A stretch of DNA of 64,000 bases from Clostridia bacterium (GCA_017397895.1 JAFQHP010000049.1:18461-82460), one strand, 5' to 3'; positions 42,436-52,781 are shown, counted from the first letter of the stretch. Notes: generated by a model not told the origin, from the letters alone. Made by a program: numbers and translations.

Positions 42436-45294
42436 GTGGACAGAACGCCTTTGAACCCCAACGAAGATTACCTGCAGCCCCCTTATGCTGCGCCGGAAGA
42501 AAGCGGTGCACAAGAGGAAGGGGCTTTCTATCCCCCTGAGGAATTTTATCCCGGCCCGGAAAATGCTTATGCCTCCACCTGGGCCAATGAGCCCGAACAG
42601 GAAGAAGAAGCGCCCAAAAAGCGCACCATCTTCAAGCCCCGCACCCGCAAGCCTTCCTTTATATTGGGCGTGATCGTCAACGCCGTCAGGATGCTGGTGT
42701 TGTTCATCCTGCTGCTCGGCCTTGCCGGCGTGGGCGCGGTGGTGGGCGTGGCCAAGGCGTATATGGATTCCGCTCCCAGCCTGGACCTGGCCGCCATTGA
42801 CGACCAGGCACAGACCTCCTTCATCTACGATGCCGACGGCAACCTCATCACCGATTACCGGGGCACGGAAAACCGCATCATGGTGTCCATCAACACCATG
42901 CCCAGTTACCTGCAGTACGCCTTTGTGGCGGTGGAGGACGCCCGCTTCTATACCCACAGCGGCGTGGACGTAAAGCGCATTGTGGGTGCCTTCGTCACCA
43001 ACTTCACCACCGGCTCCAACCAGGGCGGCTCCACCATCACCCAGCAATTGATCAAAAATACCCTGCTCTCCTCCGAGCAATCCTATAAACGCAAAATCCA
43101 GGAAGCGTACCTGGCCATGCAGCTGGAAACCCGCTACACCAAGGACCAGATCCTGGAAGCCTACCTGAACACCATATACCTTGGCGAAGATTATTACGGC
43201 GTGAAGGTGGCCGCCAACGGCTATTTCGGAAAAGAAAACCTGAACGACCTGACCATCCGGGAATGCGCCATGCTGGCAGGCATGACCACCAATCCCTACT
43301 ACTATAATCCCCGCCGCAATTTCTACACCCGCCAGAGCGAAACCACCGATTACGCCGCCATCACCAACGAGCGCACCAATTATGTGCTGCGGTGTATGTA
43401 CGAAAACCAGTTCATCACCCGGGAGCAGTACGAAGCCGCCATGAACCCCGAAAGCGCCCATGTGCTGGAAAAATCCCCGGAAAGCACCGCCCTCTACCCC
43501 TACCCCCACTACGTGGAATATGCGGTGCGGGACGTGGTGCAGACCTTGCTTGCCTTAAACGGCCTGGAAAACACCTCCGCCAACCGCAACAAAATGGAAA
43601 ACGAACTGCGCACCGGCGGCTACCATGTGTACCTGGCCCTGGATACCGACATCCAGAAAACCGTGGAAGAAACCCTGGCCAATTACAGCGATTACCCCGC
43701 CCTGCGGGACCCCTCCGATAAAATCTATCGTTCCCGCAACGCCGACGGCACCTACGATGAAGTGATCCAGCCCCAGGCTGCCGCGGTGGTGCTGGACTGG
43801 CGCACGGGCGAGCTGAAGGCCATCGTGGGCAGCCGCAACCTGCCCACCACCCGCAAGTCCCTCAACCGGGCTGCGGACATGAATATGCCCGTGGGCTCTG
43901 CCATCAAGCCCATTGCCGTATATGCCCCCGCCATTGAGCTGGGCGCCGGCGCCGGTACCATCCTGAACAACATGCCCCTGCCCATCCGGGGCTGGACAGG
44001 GTCCGCCGGCCGGGATTCCTGGCCCCAGAATTACGGCGGCTCCTCCTACCGGGGGCCGGAAACGCTGCGCACCGCCCTCACCAAATCCGACAATACCGCC
44101 GCTGCCTACGCCCTGATGCACTTTGTGGGCGTGGAAAGAAGCTATGATTTCCTTCTGCAATTGGGGGCGAACCCGGATAACATCAACAAAACCCCCTTCG
44201 GCCTGGCCCTGGGCTCTTCCGGCATCACCCCCATCGATATGACGGTGGCTTTCGGTGTGCTGGCCAACGGCGGCGTGTACCAAAGCCCCATCACCTTCCT
44301 TGGCATTGCCGACAGCGACCAGAACATCATCTACGATTCCCACGCCAACCAGGTGCGTCGTCAGGTGTTCAAGGCCTCCACAGCCTGGCTGACGGTGGAT
44401 ATCCTAAAGGATGTCATCTCCAAGGGCACCGGCACCGCCGCCAAGATTTCCGGCCAGACGGTGGCGGGCAAAACCGGCACCAACTCTGACCAGAAGGGCG
44501 TTTTCTTCACCGGCATGACCGGCTGGTACTGCGCTTCTGTGTGGATTGGCCATGACAATTACAAGGCCCTTTCCTCCAAGACCACCGGCGGCAACAGCGC
44601 CGCCAAGCTGTGGAAAGCCTTCATGCAGCCCATCCATCAGGGTCTGGGGAACCGGGACATCATGGAAGGCTCCGCCTCCGATTACGGGCTGACGAAGGTG
44701 ACCACCTGCTGTGTCAGCGGCCAGCTGGCCACCGAAGCCTGCCGCAGCGATGTGATGGGCTACGGCACCGTCACCGATTACTGGCCCCGGGATACCGTGC
44801 CCACCACCTCCTGCCAGATGCACTACACCCTGTCCGTGTGCAACGAAAGCGGCATGCTGGCCAGCTCCTACTGCCCCTCTGTTTCCAATAAGGGCGTTGT
44901 GCTCCTGCCCCAGGGCCATCCCCTGTACGATTTCATCGGCACCGAATACCAGGATGTGCTCAGCGATTACCTGGGCGAATACGCCACCCTCCGCCTCACA
45001 TCCGATGCCAACTACAACGCCCAGATCATTCAGCAGCGCACCTGCCCCTACCACGCATCCGGATCCTCCTATCAGGAATACATCACCCAAAATACCCTGC
45101 TTCCGGACGCCCAGCGCCTTCTGAACCAGGCAAACAGCCTGCTTTCCACCCTCTCCCCCAGCCACTGGGCCTACAATGCACTGGTGGAGGCCATCAATAA
45201 CCTCTCCGCCGTCATTTATTCCAATCCCAGCCAGGATGCGCTGGTGAACGCCATGAGCCAATTGACCCTGGCCATGGCCGCAGCGCAGCAATAA
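42436..45294 (+). CDS. class A penicillin-binding protein (PBP1a-like)
   Basis: 952 aa from a GTG with AGGAGGTG five to six bases upstream. An acidic cytoplasmic tail of about 70 residues precedes one membrane anchor (about 75-105). The GT51 glycosyltransferase domain has VAVEDARFYTHSGVD and GGSTITQQLIKN. The transpeptidase has Ser-Ala-Ile-Lys near residue 488, Ser-Asp-Asn near 550 and KTGT near 678. A long C-terminal region with two Cys-containing repeats and a helical tail follows. It polymerises and cross-links peptidoglycan. It is monocistronic and ends at a bidirectional terminator. Confidence 0.95.
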   Translation: MDRTPLNPNEDYLQPPYAAPEESGAQEEGAFYPPEEFYPGPENAYASTWANEPEQEEEAPKKRTIFKPRTRKPSFILGVIVNAVRMLVLFILLLGLAGVGAVVGVAKAYMDSAPSLDLAAIDDQAQTSFIYDADGNLITDYRGTENRIMVSINTMPSYLQYAFVAVEDARFYTHSGVDVKRIVGAFVTNFTTGSNQGGSTITQQLIKNTLLSSEQSYKRKIQEAYLAMQLETRYTKDQILEAYLNTIYLGEDYYGVKVAANGYFGKENLNDLTIRECAMLAGMTTNPYYYNPRRNFYTRQSETTDYAAITNERTNYVLRCMYENQFITREQYEAAMNPESAHVLEKSPESTALYPYPHYVEYAVRDVVQTLLALNGLENTSANRNKMENELRTGGYHVYLALDTDIQKTVEETLANYSDYPALRDPSDKIYRSRNADGTYDEVIQPQAAAVVLDWRTGELKAIVGSRNLPTTRKSLNRAADMNMPVGSAIKPIAVYAPAIELGAGAGTILNNMPLPIRGWTGSAGRDSWPQNYGGSSYRGPETLRTALTKSDNTAAAYALMHFVGVERSYDFLLQLGANPDNINKTPFGLALGSSGITPIDMTVAFGVLANGGVYQSPITFLGIADSDQNIIYDSHANQVRRQVFKASTAWLTVDILKDVISKGTGTAAKISGQTVAGKTGTNSDQKGVFFTGMTGWYCASVWIGHDNYKALSSKTTGGNSAAKLWKAFMQPIHQGLGNRDIMEGSASDYGLTKVTTCCVSGQLATEACRSDVMGYGTVTDYWPRDTVPTTSCQMHYTLSVCNESGMLASSYCPSVSNKGVVLLPQGHPLYDFIGTEYQDVLSDYLGEYATLRLTSDANYNAQIIQQRTCPYHASGSSYQEYITQNTLLPDAQRLLNQANSLLSTLSPSHWAYNALVEAINNLSAVIYSNPSQDALVNAMSQLTLAMAAAQQ

Positions 45295-45296
45295 AC

Positions 45297-45335
45297 AAAA
45301 AACGCTGAAAGGCATTTCGCCCTTCAGCGTTTTTC
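45297..45335. terminator. bidirectional terminator
   Basis: AAAAAACGCTGAA pairs with TTCAGCGTTTTT across a 13-base loop. It is shared by the PBP gene and the convergent GNAT gene. Confidence 0.93.
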
Positions 45336-45827
45336 TTACGCTTTCATCTCATAATAAATGCACAGATGGGTCTTTCCCCGGTATTCCACCGTATCGGTAT
45401 CGGGGATTTTTTTCATGCCCGCCTTTTCCATCACCCGGCCGGAGGCAGCGTTCATTTCAAAATGCCCCGCCCGGACGGTATGGAAGCCCTTTTCCGTCAG
45501 CTGCCCGATGGCCAGGCGCAGCGCACAGGTGGCAATCCCCTTATTCCACAGCCCGGGATGCACCACATACCCCACCTCCACGCAGCCGTCCTTCATTTCC
45601 ACGTCGTTCAAAAACCCAGCCAGCTGGCCATCCAGGTAAATGCCCCGCACAAAATGCGCTTCGTCCAGGGACATATTCTGCAGCCTGCGGCACAGCTTTT
45701 CCTGGGCCTGAAAGGTGTCCAGGTCCGGCAGCATATAGGTTTTCTTGATTTCTTCGTTCACCACCAGCGCCCGCAATCCTTCCATATCCGCTTCCTGTAA
45801 AACGCCCAGGGTCACCCTGTCTTTCAT
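45336..45827 (-). CDS. GNAT family N-acetyltransferase (RimJ/RimL type)
   Basis: 163 aa. The segment VEVGYVVHPGLWNKGIATCA then LRLAIGQLTEKGFHTVRAGH and NAASGRVMEKAGMKK is typical of the RimJ/RimL branch. The ATG at 45827 has AGGTGG seven bases upstream; an ATG at 45833 overlaps the addA stop as ATGA and is an alternative. It is translated in tandem with addA. The acceptor is unknown. Confidence 0.85.
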   Translation of the reverse strand: MKDRVTLGVLQEADMEGLRALVVNEEIKKTYMLPDLDTFQAQEKLCRRLQNMSLDEAHFVRGIYLDGQLAGFLNDVEMKDGCVEVGYVVHPGLWNKGIATCALRLAIGQLTEKGFHTVRAGHFEMNAASGRVMEKAGMKKIPDTDTVEYRGKTHLCIYYEMKA

Positions 45828-45829
45828 CT

Positions 45830-48800
45830 TCATTCCACCTTCAGGCCGTGGCCGCTGCGCAGGGCAAACAGCCAGGTTTCCTTCACCTTCCGGCCGGTTA
45901 TCTTTTCCAATGCCTTTTTGTACCACTGCATCTGCAGCAAATAGCGGGACAAAATTTCTTCATCCTCCGCCTTGTCCGTCTTGTAGTCCAGCAGCACCCA
46001 TTCCTCCCCTTCCAGGAAGCACAGGTCAATCACGCCCTGGATGAGGGTGCCCCCTTCGCCTGCCAGGTTAAAGGCCCATTCCCGGTGCAGCCGGGGGGAA
46101 GAAAGCATCCGGCGGCCCAGATCGCTTTCAAAAAAGCCCTTCAGCCAGCGGATGTGCACATACTGCCTTTCTTCCTTGGTCAGCAGCCGCTTTTCTTCCA
46201 GTTCATCCAGCGCTTTTACGTACATTCCCTGCCGCACAAGGCTCAAATCCATCAGCCCCAGCACCCGGTGGGTCACGGTGCCCCGGGCCGCCGGAGTCAT
46301 TTCTGCCTGGGCAATAAAGGAGGGCAGGGGGCTTTCCTCCTGCATGATGCGCTTGTCCGCCGGGGATTCCCAGTCGTCTTCCGAAAGGCGGATTTCCTTC
46401 ACCACGGCGGAAACGGATGTTTTCAGCGTCCCCCCCATTTCCTCCCTGCGCTCCATGCGCTGCAGGGTCATCTCTGAAGGCGCTTCCTGGGCCAGGGGCG
46501 GCGGGGCCATCTTCTGCCGGGGGGCAAAGGCGTTCTCGTCCGCCTCCTCCAGGGTGAGCCGCCAGATGCTGCCGTTTTCCGCTTCAAACTGGCCTTCCCT
46601 GCCCCCTTCCAGGCTTTCCATAATCCAGTCCAGCATACAGCCGGCATGGCCGGCGGCATAGGCCGTGGCCGGGCGGCACCAGCGGGCCATGGCCTTTTCC
46701 AGATGCTTGGGTGCGCCCACAATGATCAGCCGCTCCTCCGCCCGGGTCATGGCCACGTACAAAAGCCGGGCTTCCTCCGCCCGCTTTTCCCTGTCCTCCA
46801 TGCCCTTGAGGGCCGCCTGGGCAGAGGTATCCCTGGTAATGCGGTTCTGGGCGTCCACATATTTCAGCGCCGCCCCATGCCGCATATGCAGCCGCAGGGT
46901 GTTTTCCCGGTCCCGGTTGAAATCCCGGGCCGTCTCCAGCAAGAACACCACCGGAAACTGCAGCCCTTTGGATTTGTGCATGGTCAGGATGCGCACCACA
47001 TCCTCGTTTTCGCCCAATGTTTTTGCGGTTTTCATATCATCGCCGCTGCGGATTTTGCCCGTTTCACGCAGGAATGCGGAAAGGCCTTCCGCCGCCGCTT
47101 CCCCCTGGGCCCTTTCCACCAGCAGCCGCAAATTGGCCTGGCGAAGCTCGCCGTCCTCCATGGCGCCGGCCCGCATATACAGCCCGGAATCCTCCAGCAT
47201 CCGCCACAGCAGCCTCTCCAGCGGCAGATTCACCGACAAGAACCGCCAGTCGCTCAATTGCTTCCAGGCTTTTCTTGCTTTATCCCCCAATACGCCTTCC
47301 TTTTCCAGCAGCTGCAAAAAGGCCTGATGGAAGGGCGTGCGGGGAGACTGATCCACCAGCCGGATACGGGCCAGTTCTTCCTCCTCAAAGCCAAAACAGG
47401 GGCAGCGCAGAGCGCTGATGAGGGGAATATCCTGCAAGGGGTTATCCACCACCCGCATCAGATTCAGCATATCCACCACTTCCGGCAGGTCAAAAAACTG
47501 GGCGTCGGCGTCGGAATAGACGGGAATTCCTTCCCCCTGCAGCACCCTGGCAATATAGGGCGCCCGGCCGGAGGCATTGCGGATGAGCAGGGCAATATCC
47601 CGATACCGCAGGGGGCGCAGGCCATTCTTATCATGCACCTGCACCGTGTGCAGCATTTCCCGGATGCGCTTTGCCACCAGCGCCGCTTCATAGCGATAAG
47701 CCTTGGTCAGCTCCCCGCTGCCTTCTTCCTCCCCGGACCCGTGGAGCAACACAATCTCCACCGGAGCGCCGGGGCGCTTGTTGCCGCCGGGGTAGAGCAT
47801 GGCGGCCTTGTCGTATTCAATTTCCGTTTCCTTTTCCCGCATGGCATGGGAAAACACCTGGTTCACCGCTGCCAGCACATTATCGTCGGAGCGGAAATTC
47901 TGCTGGAAGATGATCTTACGGCAGGGGGCGTTTTCTTCTTCTGAAAAGGTATTGTATTTATGCAGGAACAAGGTGGGGTCCGCCAGGCGGAAGCGGTAAA
48001 TGGACTGCTTCACGTCCCCCACCATGAACATCATATTTTCCTGATGCAGCGCCAGAAGGATGGCCTCCTGAATGCCGGATACATCCTGGTATTCGTCCAC
48101 AAACAGCGCGTCAAACCGCCCGGCCACATCCTGCCGCACCCCCTCCTGCTGCAATGCTTTCAGGGTAAGGTGCTCCAGGTCGCTGTAATCCAGGTAATTG
48201 CGCTGCTGTTTTAATTGGAAGAAAGTGTCCATCACTTTTTGCGTCAGGTCAAATAAAGCCCGCAGGGAGGGCAAGGTGTGCAGGATATCCTGCTGTGCCG
48301 TTTCTTCCTCCCGGGGCAGCAGTTTTCTGGCCGCATTGACAAGCCCTTTCCATTCCTCCCGGGCGTCCCGGTAGCGGGAGGTAAGCTCCGCATCCTCTTC
48401 CGGGGCGGCCTTCTTGCTGCTGAGCCGGGGAAACTGGGTATCCCCGCCGGAAAGATTCCCCTGCCGGGCCGACAGGCATAATTCCTCCGTCAATTGGGCG
48501 TCCAGTTCCAGGGTTTTCAGATACCGCTCCGGAAAGCCGGGCAGATCTGCCATCCGCAGCATGGCTTGCATATGCTCCGCCGCCCCCTCCAGGTGGGACA
48601 GGGCCAGGGCATACAGCATTTCCTTCCATCTTGGCAGGGTGTTTTCTTCCTCAGCCGCCGCCTTTTCCATCCAGCCCGCGGGGTCTGCCTGGGCCAGCAG
48701 GAACCGCTCCGTCTGGGAAAGCATTTCTTCTATCTGATTATCTTCAAATTCGTCAATCAGCCGCATTTCGTCCGGGGAGGGAGCGGCATACATTTCCTCC

Positions 48801-49204
48801 ATCACCTTGTCCACCGCCCGCTTGTGCAGGGCGTCCAGTTTATCCTGGTCGGCAATGCGGCTCATGGGGTCAATGCCCACGGCCTCAAAATGCTCCCGCA
48901 AAAGGCCGTAGCAAAATACGTGCAGCGTGCAGATGGAAGCCCGGGGCAGCAGCAGCTGCTGCCGGTGCAGATGGGCGTCACCCTCCATTTCCTCCAGCCT
49001 GGCGGCGATACGCTCCCGCATTTCCCCGGCAGCGGCACGGGTGAAGGTCACAATCAGCATCCGGTCAATGCGCCGGCCTTCCTTCAGAAGGGAGATCACC
49101 CGCTCCACCAGCACCGCCGTTTTGCCCGAGCCTGCAGCGGCGCTGACCAAAACATCCCGGTTTCTTGCGTCAATGGCCGCCTGCTGTGCCTTGGTAAACT
49201 GCAT
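45830..49204 (-). CDS. addA: ATP-dependent helicase/nuclease subunit A
   Basis: 1124 aa. AddA with AddB processes double-strand DNA ends for recombination. The UvrD-type helicase has Walker A SAAAGSGKTAVLVERV (near residue 20), Walker B ALFVDEYQDVSGIQEAI, and motifs MFMVGDVKQSIYRFR and ILTMHKSKGLQFPVVFLLE. The RecB-type nuclease motif LLDYKTDKA is near residue 1070. AddB is normally encoded just upstream of AddA, but the 300 bases upstream here lead to mreB, so addB is elsewhere or replaced. Confidence 0.95.
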   Translation of the reverse strand: MQFTKAQQAAIDARNRDVLVSAAAGSGKTAVLVERVISLLKEGRRIDRMLIVTFTRAAAGEMRERIAARLEEMEGDAHLHRQQLLLPRASICTLHVFCYGLLREHFEAVGIDPMSRIADQDKLDALHKRAVDKVMEEMYAAPSPDEMRLIDEFEDNQIEEMLSQTERFLLAQADPAGWMEKAAAEEENTLPRWKEMLYALALSHLEGAAEHMQAMLRMADLPGFPERYLKTLELDAQLTEELCLSARQGNLSGGDTQFPRLSSKKAAPEEDAELTSRYRDAREEWKGLVNAARKLLPREEETAQQDILHTLPSLRALFDLTQKVMDTFFQLKQQRNYLDYSDLEHLTLKALQQEGVRQDVAGRFDALFVDEYQDVSGIQEAILLALHQENMMFMVGDVKQSIYRFRLADPTLFLHKYNTFSEEENAPCRKIIFQQNFRSDDNVLAAVNQVFSHAMREKETEIEYDKAAMLYPGGNKRPGAPVEIVLLHGSGEEEGSGELTKAYRYEAALVAKRIREMLHTVQVHDKNGLRPLRYRDIALLIRNASGRAPYIARVLQGEGIPVYSDADAQFFDLPEVVDMLNLMRVVDNPLQDIPLISALRCPCFGFEEEELARIRLVDQSPRTPFHQAFLQLLEKEGVLGDKARKAWKQLSDWRFLSVNLPLERLLWRMLEDSGLYMRAGAMEDGELRQANLRLLVERAQGEAAAEGLSAFLRETGKIRSGDDMKTAKTLGENEDVVRILTMHKSKGLQFPVVFLLETARDFNRDRENTLRLHMRHGAALKYVDAQNRITRDTSAQAALKGMEDREKRAEEARLLYVAMTRAEERLIIVGAPKHLEKAMARWCRPATAYAAGHAGCMLDWIMESLEGGREGQFEAENGSIWRLTLEEADENAFAPRQKMAPPPLAQEAPSEMTLQRMERREEMGGTLKTSVSAVVKEIRLSEDDWESPADKRIMQEESPLPSFIAQAEMTPAARGTVTHRVLGLMDLSLVRQGMYVKALDELEEKRLLTKEERQYVHIRWLKGFFESDLGRRMLSSPRLHREWAFNLAGEGGTLIQGVIDLCFLEGEEWVLLDYKTDKAEDEEILSRYLLQMQWYKKALEKITGRKVKETWLFALRSGHGLKVE

Positions 49205-49295
49205 TTTTCTTATCTCCCTTCCCCGTTTTTCTTTTCTTCATTGTATCGCATTCCGGGAAAAACCGCAAGATACACCCTCCACCTCCCGGCTATAC

Positions 49296-49324
49296 TTGCC
49301 AAGAAAGAAAAAAAGTGGTATAGT
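49296..49324 (+). promoter_or_regulatory. promoter of the mreB gene
   Basis: TTGCCA, 17 bases, TATAGT, about 180 bases before the start. The 300-base gap between addA and mreB holds this promoter and a leader with two copies of AAGTGGCGTTT (49361 and 49404). No ORF is convincing in the gap. Confidence 0.75.
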
Positions 49325-49504
49325 ATCCTCGCAGGCGTTCACAGGGTTCATTTTTCATCCAAAGTGGCGTTTGCAGGAAAGAAAAATGCCGTCTTTTGAA
49401 AAAAAGTGGCGTTTCACTCCCATTTTTGTTCCAAAATAGAGGAGTTTTCGTCTTTTTGTCGAATATCCCTTCAAAATCTTTCCAAGCAAGAGGAGATTCT
49501 TTTC

Positions 49505-50521
49505 ATGGCAACGGTTCTGGACATCGGCGTCGATCTGGGCACATCCAGCGTCGTCATTCACGGCAAGGGCAAGGGCAGCGTGCTGAACGAGCCTGCCGTT
49601 ATCGCCATCGACCGGGACACCCGGAACGTGCTGGCAGTGGGGGAAGACGCCCACCGCATGCTGGGGCGCGCCCCCGGCAATATTCAGGTGATGCGTCCCC
49701 TGGCAGAGGGCATGATTGCCGATTTTGACCTGGCAAGCGCCATGCTGCGCTTTTTTGTGACCAAGGTGGTGGGCAAGCACCTCATCGGCGGCCCCCGGGT
49801 GCTGCTTTCCGTGCCAAACGGCGTGAACGAAGCGGAACGGCACCAGCTGATTTCCGCCCTGTTTGAAGCAGGCGCCCGGCGCACCTTCCTGATGGAACGG
49901 CCCATTGCCGCTGCCCTGGGTGCCGGCCTGCCCATCGGCGACGCCTCCGGCCAGATGATTGTGGATATCGGCGGCGGCGTGACGGAAATTGCCGTTATTT
50001 CCATGGGCCGCATGGTGGTGCGGGAAAACGTGAAGCTGGGCGGCGACGCCTTTGACGACGCCATCATCAAATACCTGCGCCGCAAGCACAATTTCCTGGT
50101 GGGCCCCATTACGGCGGAGGACCTGAAAATCACCATCGGCTCCGCCATCGCCAGGAACGAACAGTTTTATATGGAAGTGACCGGCCGCAGCCTGCTCACC
50201 GGCCTGCCCAAGCTGATGCACATCACCAGCGACGAGATCACCGAGGCCATGGCCGGCCCCCTGCAAAGCCTGCTGGAAGCCATCCACGGCGTATTGGAAC
50301 ACACCCCCGCCGAGCTGGTAAGCGATATTTCCGAATCCGGCATCGTGCTCACCGGCGGCGGCGCCCTGCTTTCCGGCCTGTGCGAAGCCATCCAGATTTC
50401 CCTGAAAATCGACTGCCGCCTGGCGGAAGATGCTCAGGAATGCGGAGCCCGGGGCTGCTGCATGACATTGGAAGGCTGGCAGGAATACAGCCGTTTCCTG
50501 GGCGACAGGAAAAAACGCTGA
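49505..50521 (+). CDS. mreB: MreB/Mbl-type actin homolog
   Basis: 338 aa from the ATG with AGAGGAG upstream. Actin-fold ATPase motifs are visible: phosphate 1 LDIGVDLGTSSVVIHGKGKG, phosphate 2 IVDIGGGVTEIAVISMG, and adenosine GIVLTGGGALLSGL. MreB filaments guide side-wall peptidoglycan synthesis. No mreC or mreD is adjacent, so this is a stand-alone paralog of Mbl/MreBH type. It ends at a terminator before the convergent AraC gene. Confidence 0.94.
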   Translation: MATVLDIGVDLGTSSVVIHGKGKGSVLNEPAVIAIDRDTRNVLAVGEDAHRMLGRAPGNIQVMRPLAEGMIADFDLASAMLRFFVTKVVGKHLIGGPRVLLSVPNGVNEAERHQLISALFEAGARRTFLMERPIAAALGAGLPIGDASGQMIVDIGGGVTEIAVISMGRMVVRENVKLGGDAFDDAIIKYLRRKHNFLVGPITAEDLKITIGSAIARNEQFYMEVTGRSLLTGLPKLMHITSDEITEAMAGPLQSLLEAIHGVLEHTPAELVSDISESGIVLTGGGALLSGLCEAIQISLKIDCRLAEDAQECGARGCCMTLEGWQEYSRFLGDRKKR

Positions 50522-50537
50522 CCGCATAATAAATAAT

Positions 50538-50573
50538 ACCGTCTCCGTACACAATAAACGGAGACGGTTTTTT
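50538..50573. terminator. terminator between mreB and the AraC gene
   Basis: ACCGTCTCCG pairs with CGGAGACGGT across an 11-base loop and is followed by TTTTTT. It serves mreB and possibly the convergent gene. Confidence 0.92.
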
Positions 50574-51397
50574 CATTTGATTTCCCGGGGACTGCAGCCG
50601 TATTGCTTGCGGAAAGCCTTCAAAAATGCGCTGTAATCCCCAAACCCTGCCTGCAGCGCAGCGTTCCCCACGCCCTCCCCTGCCCGGATATGCTCAAAGG
50701 CATGGGTAAGCCGCTTTTGCAGAATGTACTGGTGCACGCTGCAGCCGGTGTGGGCCTTGAAAGAGTGCATCAGGTGGGAGGGGCTGATGAAAAACTGCCG
50801 GGCCAGGCTTTCCACCGTCAGCGTCTCCTTCAGGTTCTGGTTGATATGGCCCAGGATCTCGTGGATCTTGGGGTCGGTGCGCACGGCGCTCTGGGGCATT
50901 TCCTGGTTGCGCCGCAGCTGGGAAGCCAATTCCACCAGAAACTGCAAAAGATAGGTATCCTGCATCAGCCCATGCCCCGGAAACGCTGCCTTCTGGCACC
51001 GCTCCATCTCCACCAGCTTGTCCACCAGCAGGGCACGCCGGTGGGGCGCAGGACGGTACAAAGCCGGCTTGTCCGGCCGCTGGGAGAAGGGAAACCACAG
51101 CGTTTCCTCCCCGAAGCTTTTCAGATAGCTGTCCTGCACCCACAATATCATCCGCTCATACACCGTATCCCCATGGAGGATGGACCGGTGAATCTGGTGC
51201 TCCGGAATCAGCAGGATATCCCAGGGCTGCAGCGCATAGCTGTTACCCTCCATGATATAGGTCACGCCCCCCTGCAGGCAGAACACCATTTTGTGAAAAT
51301 CATGGCTGTGGGCGTCAAAGTCCGCATCCCGCTTGTCCGTGGAATGGAACAGCCGGTAGTTTTCATGCAGATAGCCCCGGGATACACTTTCGTTCAT
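50573..51397 (-). CDS. AraC-family transcription regulator
   Basis: 274 aa. The N-terminal cupin has FDAHSHDFHKMVFCLQGGVT and WDILLIPEHQIHRS. The C-terminal AraC domain has LTVESLARQFFISPSHLMHS and the second-helix segment GNAALQAGFGDYSAFLKAFR. It is divergent from the symporter gene 115 bases away and probably regulates it. The effector is unknown. Confidence 0.9.
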   Translation of the reverse strand: MNESVSRGYLHENYRLFHSTDKRDADFDAHSHDFHKMVFCLQGGVTYIMEGNSYALQPWDILLIPEHQIHRSILHGDTVYERMILWVQDSYLKSFGEETLWFPFSQRPDKPALYRPAPHRRALLVDKLVEMERCQKAAFPGHGLMQDTYLLQFLVELASQLRRNQEMPQSAVRTDPKIHEILGHINQNLKETLTVESLARQFFISPSHLMHSFKAHTGCSVHQYILQKRLTHAFEHIRAGEGVGNAALQAGFGDYSAFLKAFRKQYGCSPREIK

Positions 51398-51512
51398 ATC
51401 ATCACCATAAAAAGCAGGTTTTGCAATATTTTATGCATATTATACCCTATTTAGAGAAAAAAAGCAATGTTATAATACAGGTAACGAAAAATACAAAAAT
51501 GAGGTGGACGGA

Positions 51513-52781
51513 ATGAAGAAGTTCCTGAAAAACTACTGGTTTATCCTCAGTATGCTGGTGGCCATCGTGGGCGGCTGCGTGGTAGGCGCCGTATGGCCCG
51601 GTGCCACGGTGCTGGAGCCTTTGGGCACGCTGTTTATCAACCTGATGTTCTGCGTAGTGGTGCCCATGGTGTTCTGCTCCATCTCTTCCGCCATTGCCAA
51701 CATGAAAAGCGCCAGACGGGCCGGCAGGGTGATGGGCACCACCGTTGTCACGTTTATGGTAACGGCCGGTATTGCTGCTGTGCTGATGTATGTGGTGACG
51801 CTGCTGGTTCCCGGCGGTTTGGTTTCTTCCACTTATACGGTAGAGGCCGGTGAAGTGGCCGAAACCCTGGGCTTTGCCGATATGGTGATCAACTTCTTTA
51901 CCAAGCCGGACTTTGTGGAGCTGCTTTCCCGCCGTGCCATGCTGCCCCTGATTGTGTTTGCGGTGCTGTTTGGCTTTGGTGTGCAGATGGCTGGTGAAAA
52001 GGGTGAAGGGGTTGCCAAGGGCCTGGCCAATATCACCGAATGCATCCTGAAGATGGTGAAGCTGATTTCCTATTATGCGCCCATTGCTTTCTTTGGCTTC
52101 TTTGCCTATCTGGTGGCCACCTACGGCCCCGACCTGATCGGCGATTACAGCAAGACCCTGATTATTTACTATGTCATGTGCTTTGCCTACATGTTCATCT
52201 TCTTCCCCATCTATGCCCGTTTCGGCGGCGGCAAGCAGGGCGTGAAAGAAATGTTCCGTCATCTGTTCAAGCCTGCTGCGGTATCCTTTGGCACCTGCTC
52301 CTCCGTGGCCACCATTCCCACCAACATGGAAGTGTCCGAAGAAACCGGTATTTCCAAGGAAGTGTCTGACGTGGTGATTCCTCTGGGTGCCACCATGCAC
52401 ATGGATGGCTCCTCCATGAGCGCCATCATCAAGGTGGCCTTCCTCTTCGGCCTCTTCGGTATGCCCTTTGATACCGGCAACGCCATCCTGGCCATCATCG
52501 TTGCCATCTTCTCTTCCGTGGCCATGAGCGGTATCCCCGGCGGCGGCGGCGTGGGCGAATTGGTACTGTGTACCCTCTTCTTCCCTGACCAGATGGAAAT
52601 TGCTTACCCCATCGCCATCGCTCTGGGCAACCTGGTGGACCCCCCCGCTACCATGATCAACGCCGCCGGCGACTATGTGGTTTCCTACATCGTCTGCCGC
52701 TTCACTGAAGGCAAGGACTGGCTGGACAAGGCCATCGCCGCCCGCAAGGAAAAGAAAAACCATCCCGAAGCGCAAGGATAA
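51513..52781 (+). CDS. dicarboxylate/amino acid:cation symporter (DAACS family)
   Basis: 422 aa from the ATG with GAGGTGG six bases upstream. The family architecture of eight membrane helices and two re-entrant loops is visible. The Ser-rich hairpin SFGTCSSVATIPTN, the NMDGT-like HMDGSSMSAI and the second hairpin AMSGIPGGGGVGELVL are all present. Such carriers take up glutamate, aspartate, serine or C4-dicarboxylates with Na+ or H+. A TATAAT -10 box (51471) lies upstream, with no clear -35. The pairing with an AraC regulator suggests substrate-induced uptake. Confidence 0.93.
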   Translation: MKKFLKNYWFILSMLVAIVGGCVVGAVWPGATVLEPLGTLFINLMFCVVVPMVFCSISSAIANMKSARRAGRVMGTTVVTFMVTAGIAAVLMYVVTLLVPGGLVSSTYTVEAGEVAETLGFADMVINFFTKPDFVELLSRRAMLPLIVFAVLFGFGVQMAGEKGEGVAKGLANITECILKMVKLISYYAPIAFFGFFAYLVATYGPDLIGDYSKTLIIYYVMCFAYMFIFFPIYARFGGGKQGVKEMFRHLFKPAAVSFGTCSSVATIPTNMEVSEETGISKEVSDVVIPLGATMHMDGSSMSAIIKVAFLFGLFGMPFDTGNAILAIIVAIFSSVAMSGIPGGGGVGELVLCTLFFPDQMEIAYPIAIALGNLVDPPATMINAAGDYVVSYIVCRFTEGKDWLDKAIAARKEKKNHPEAQG

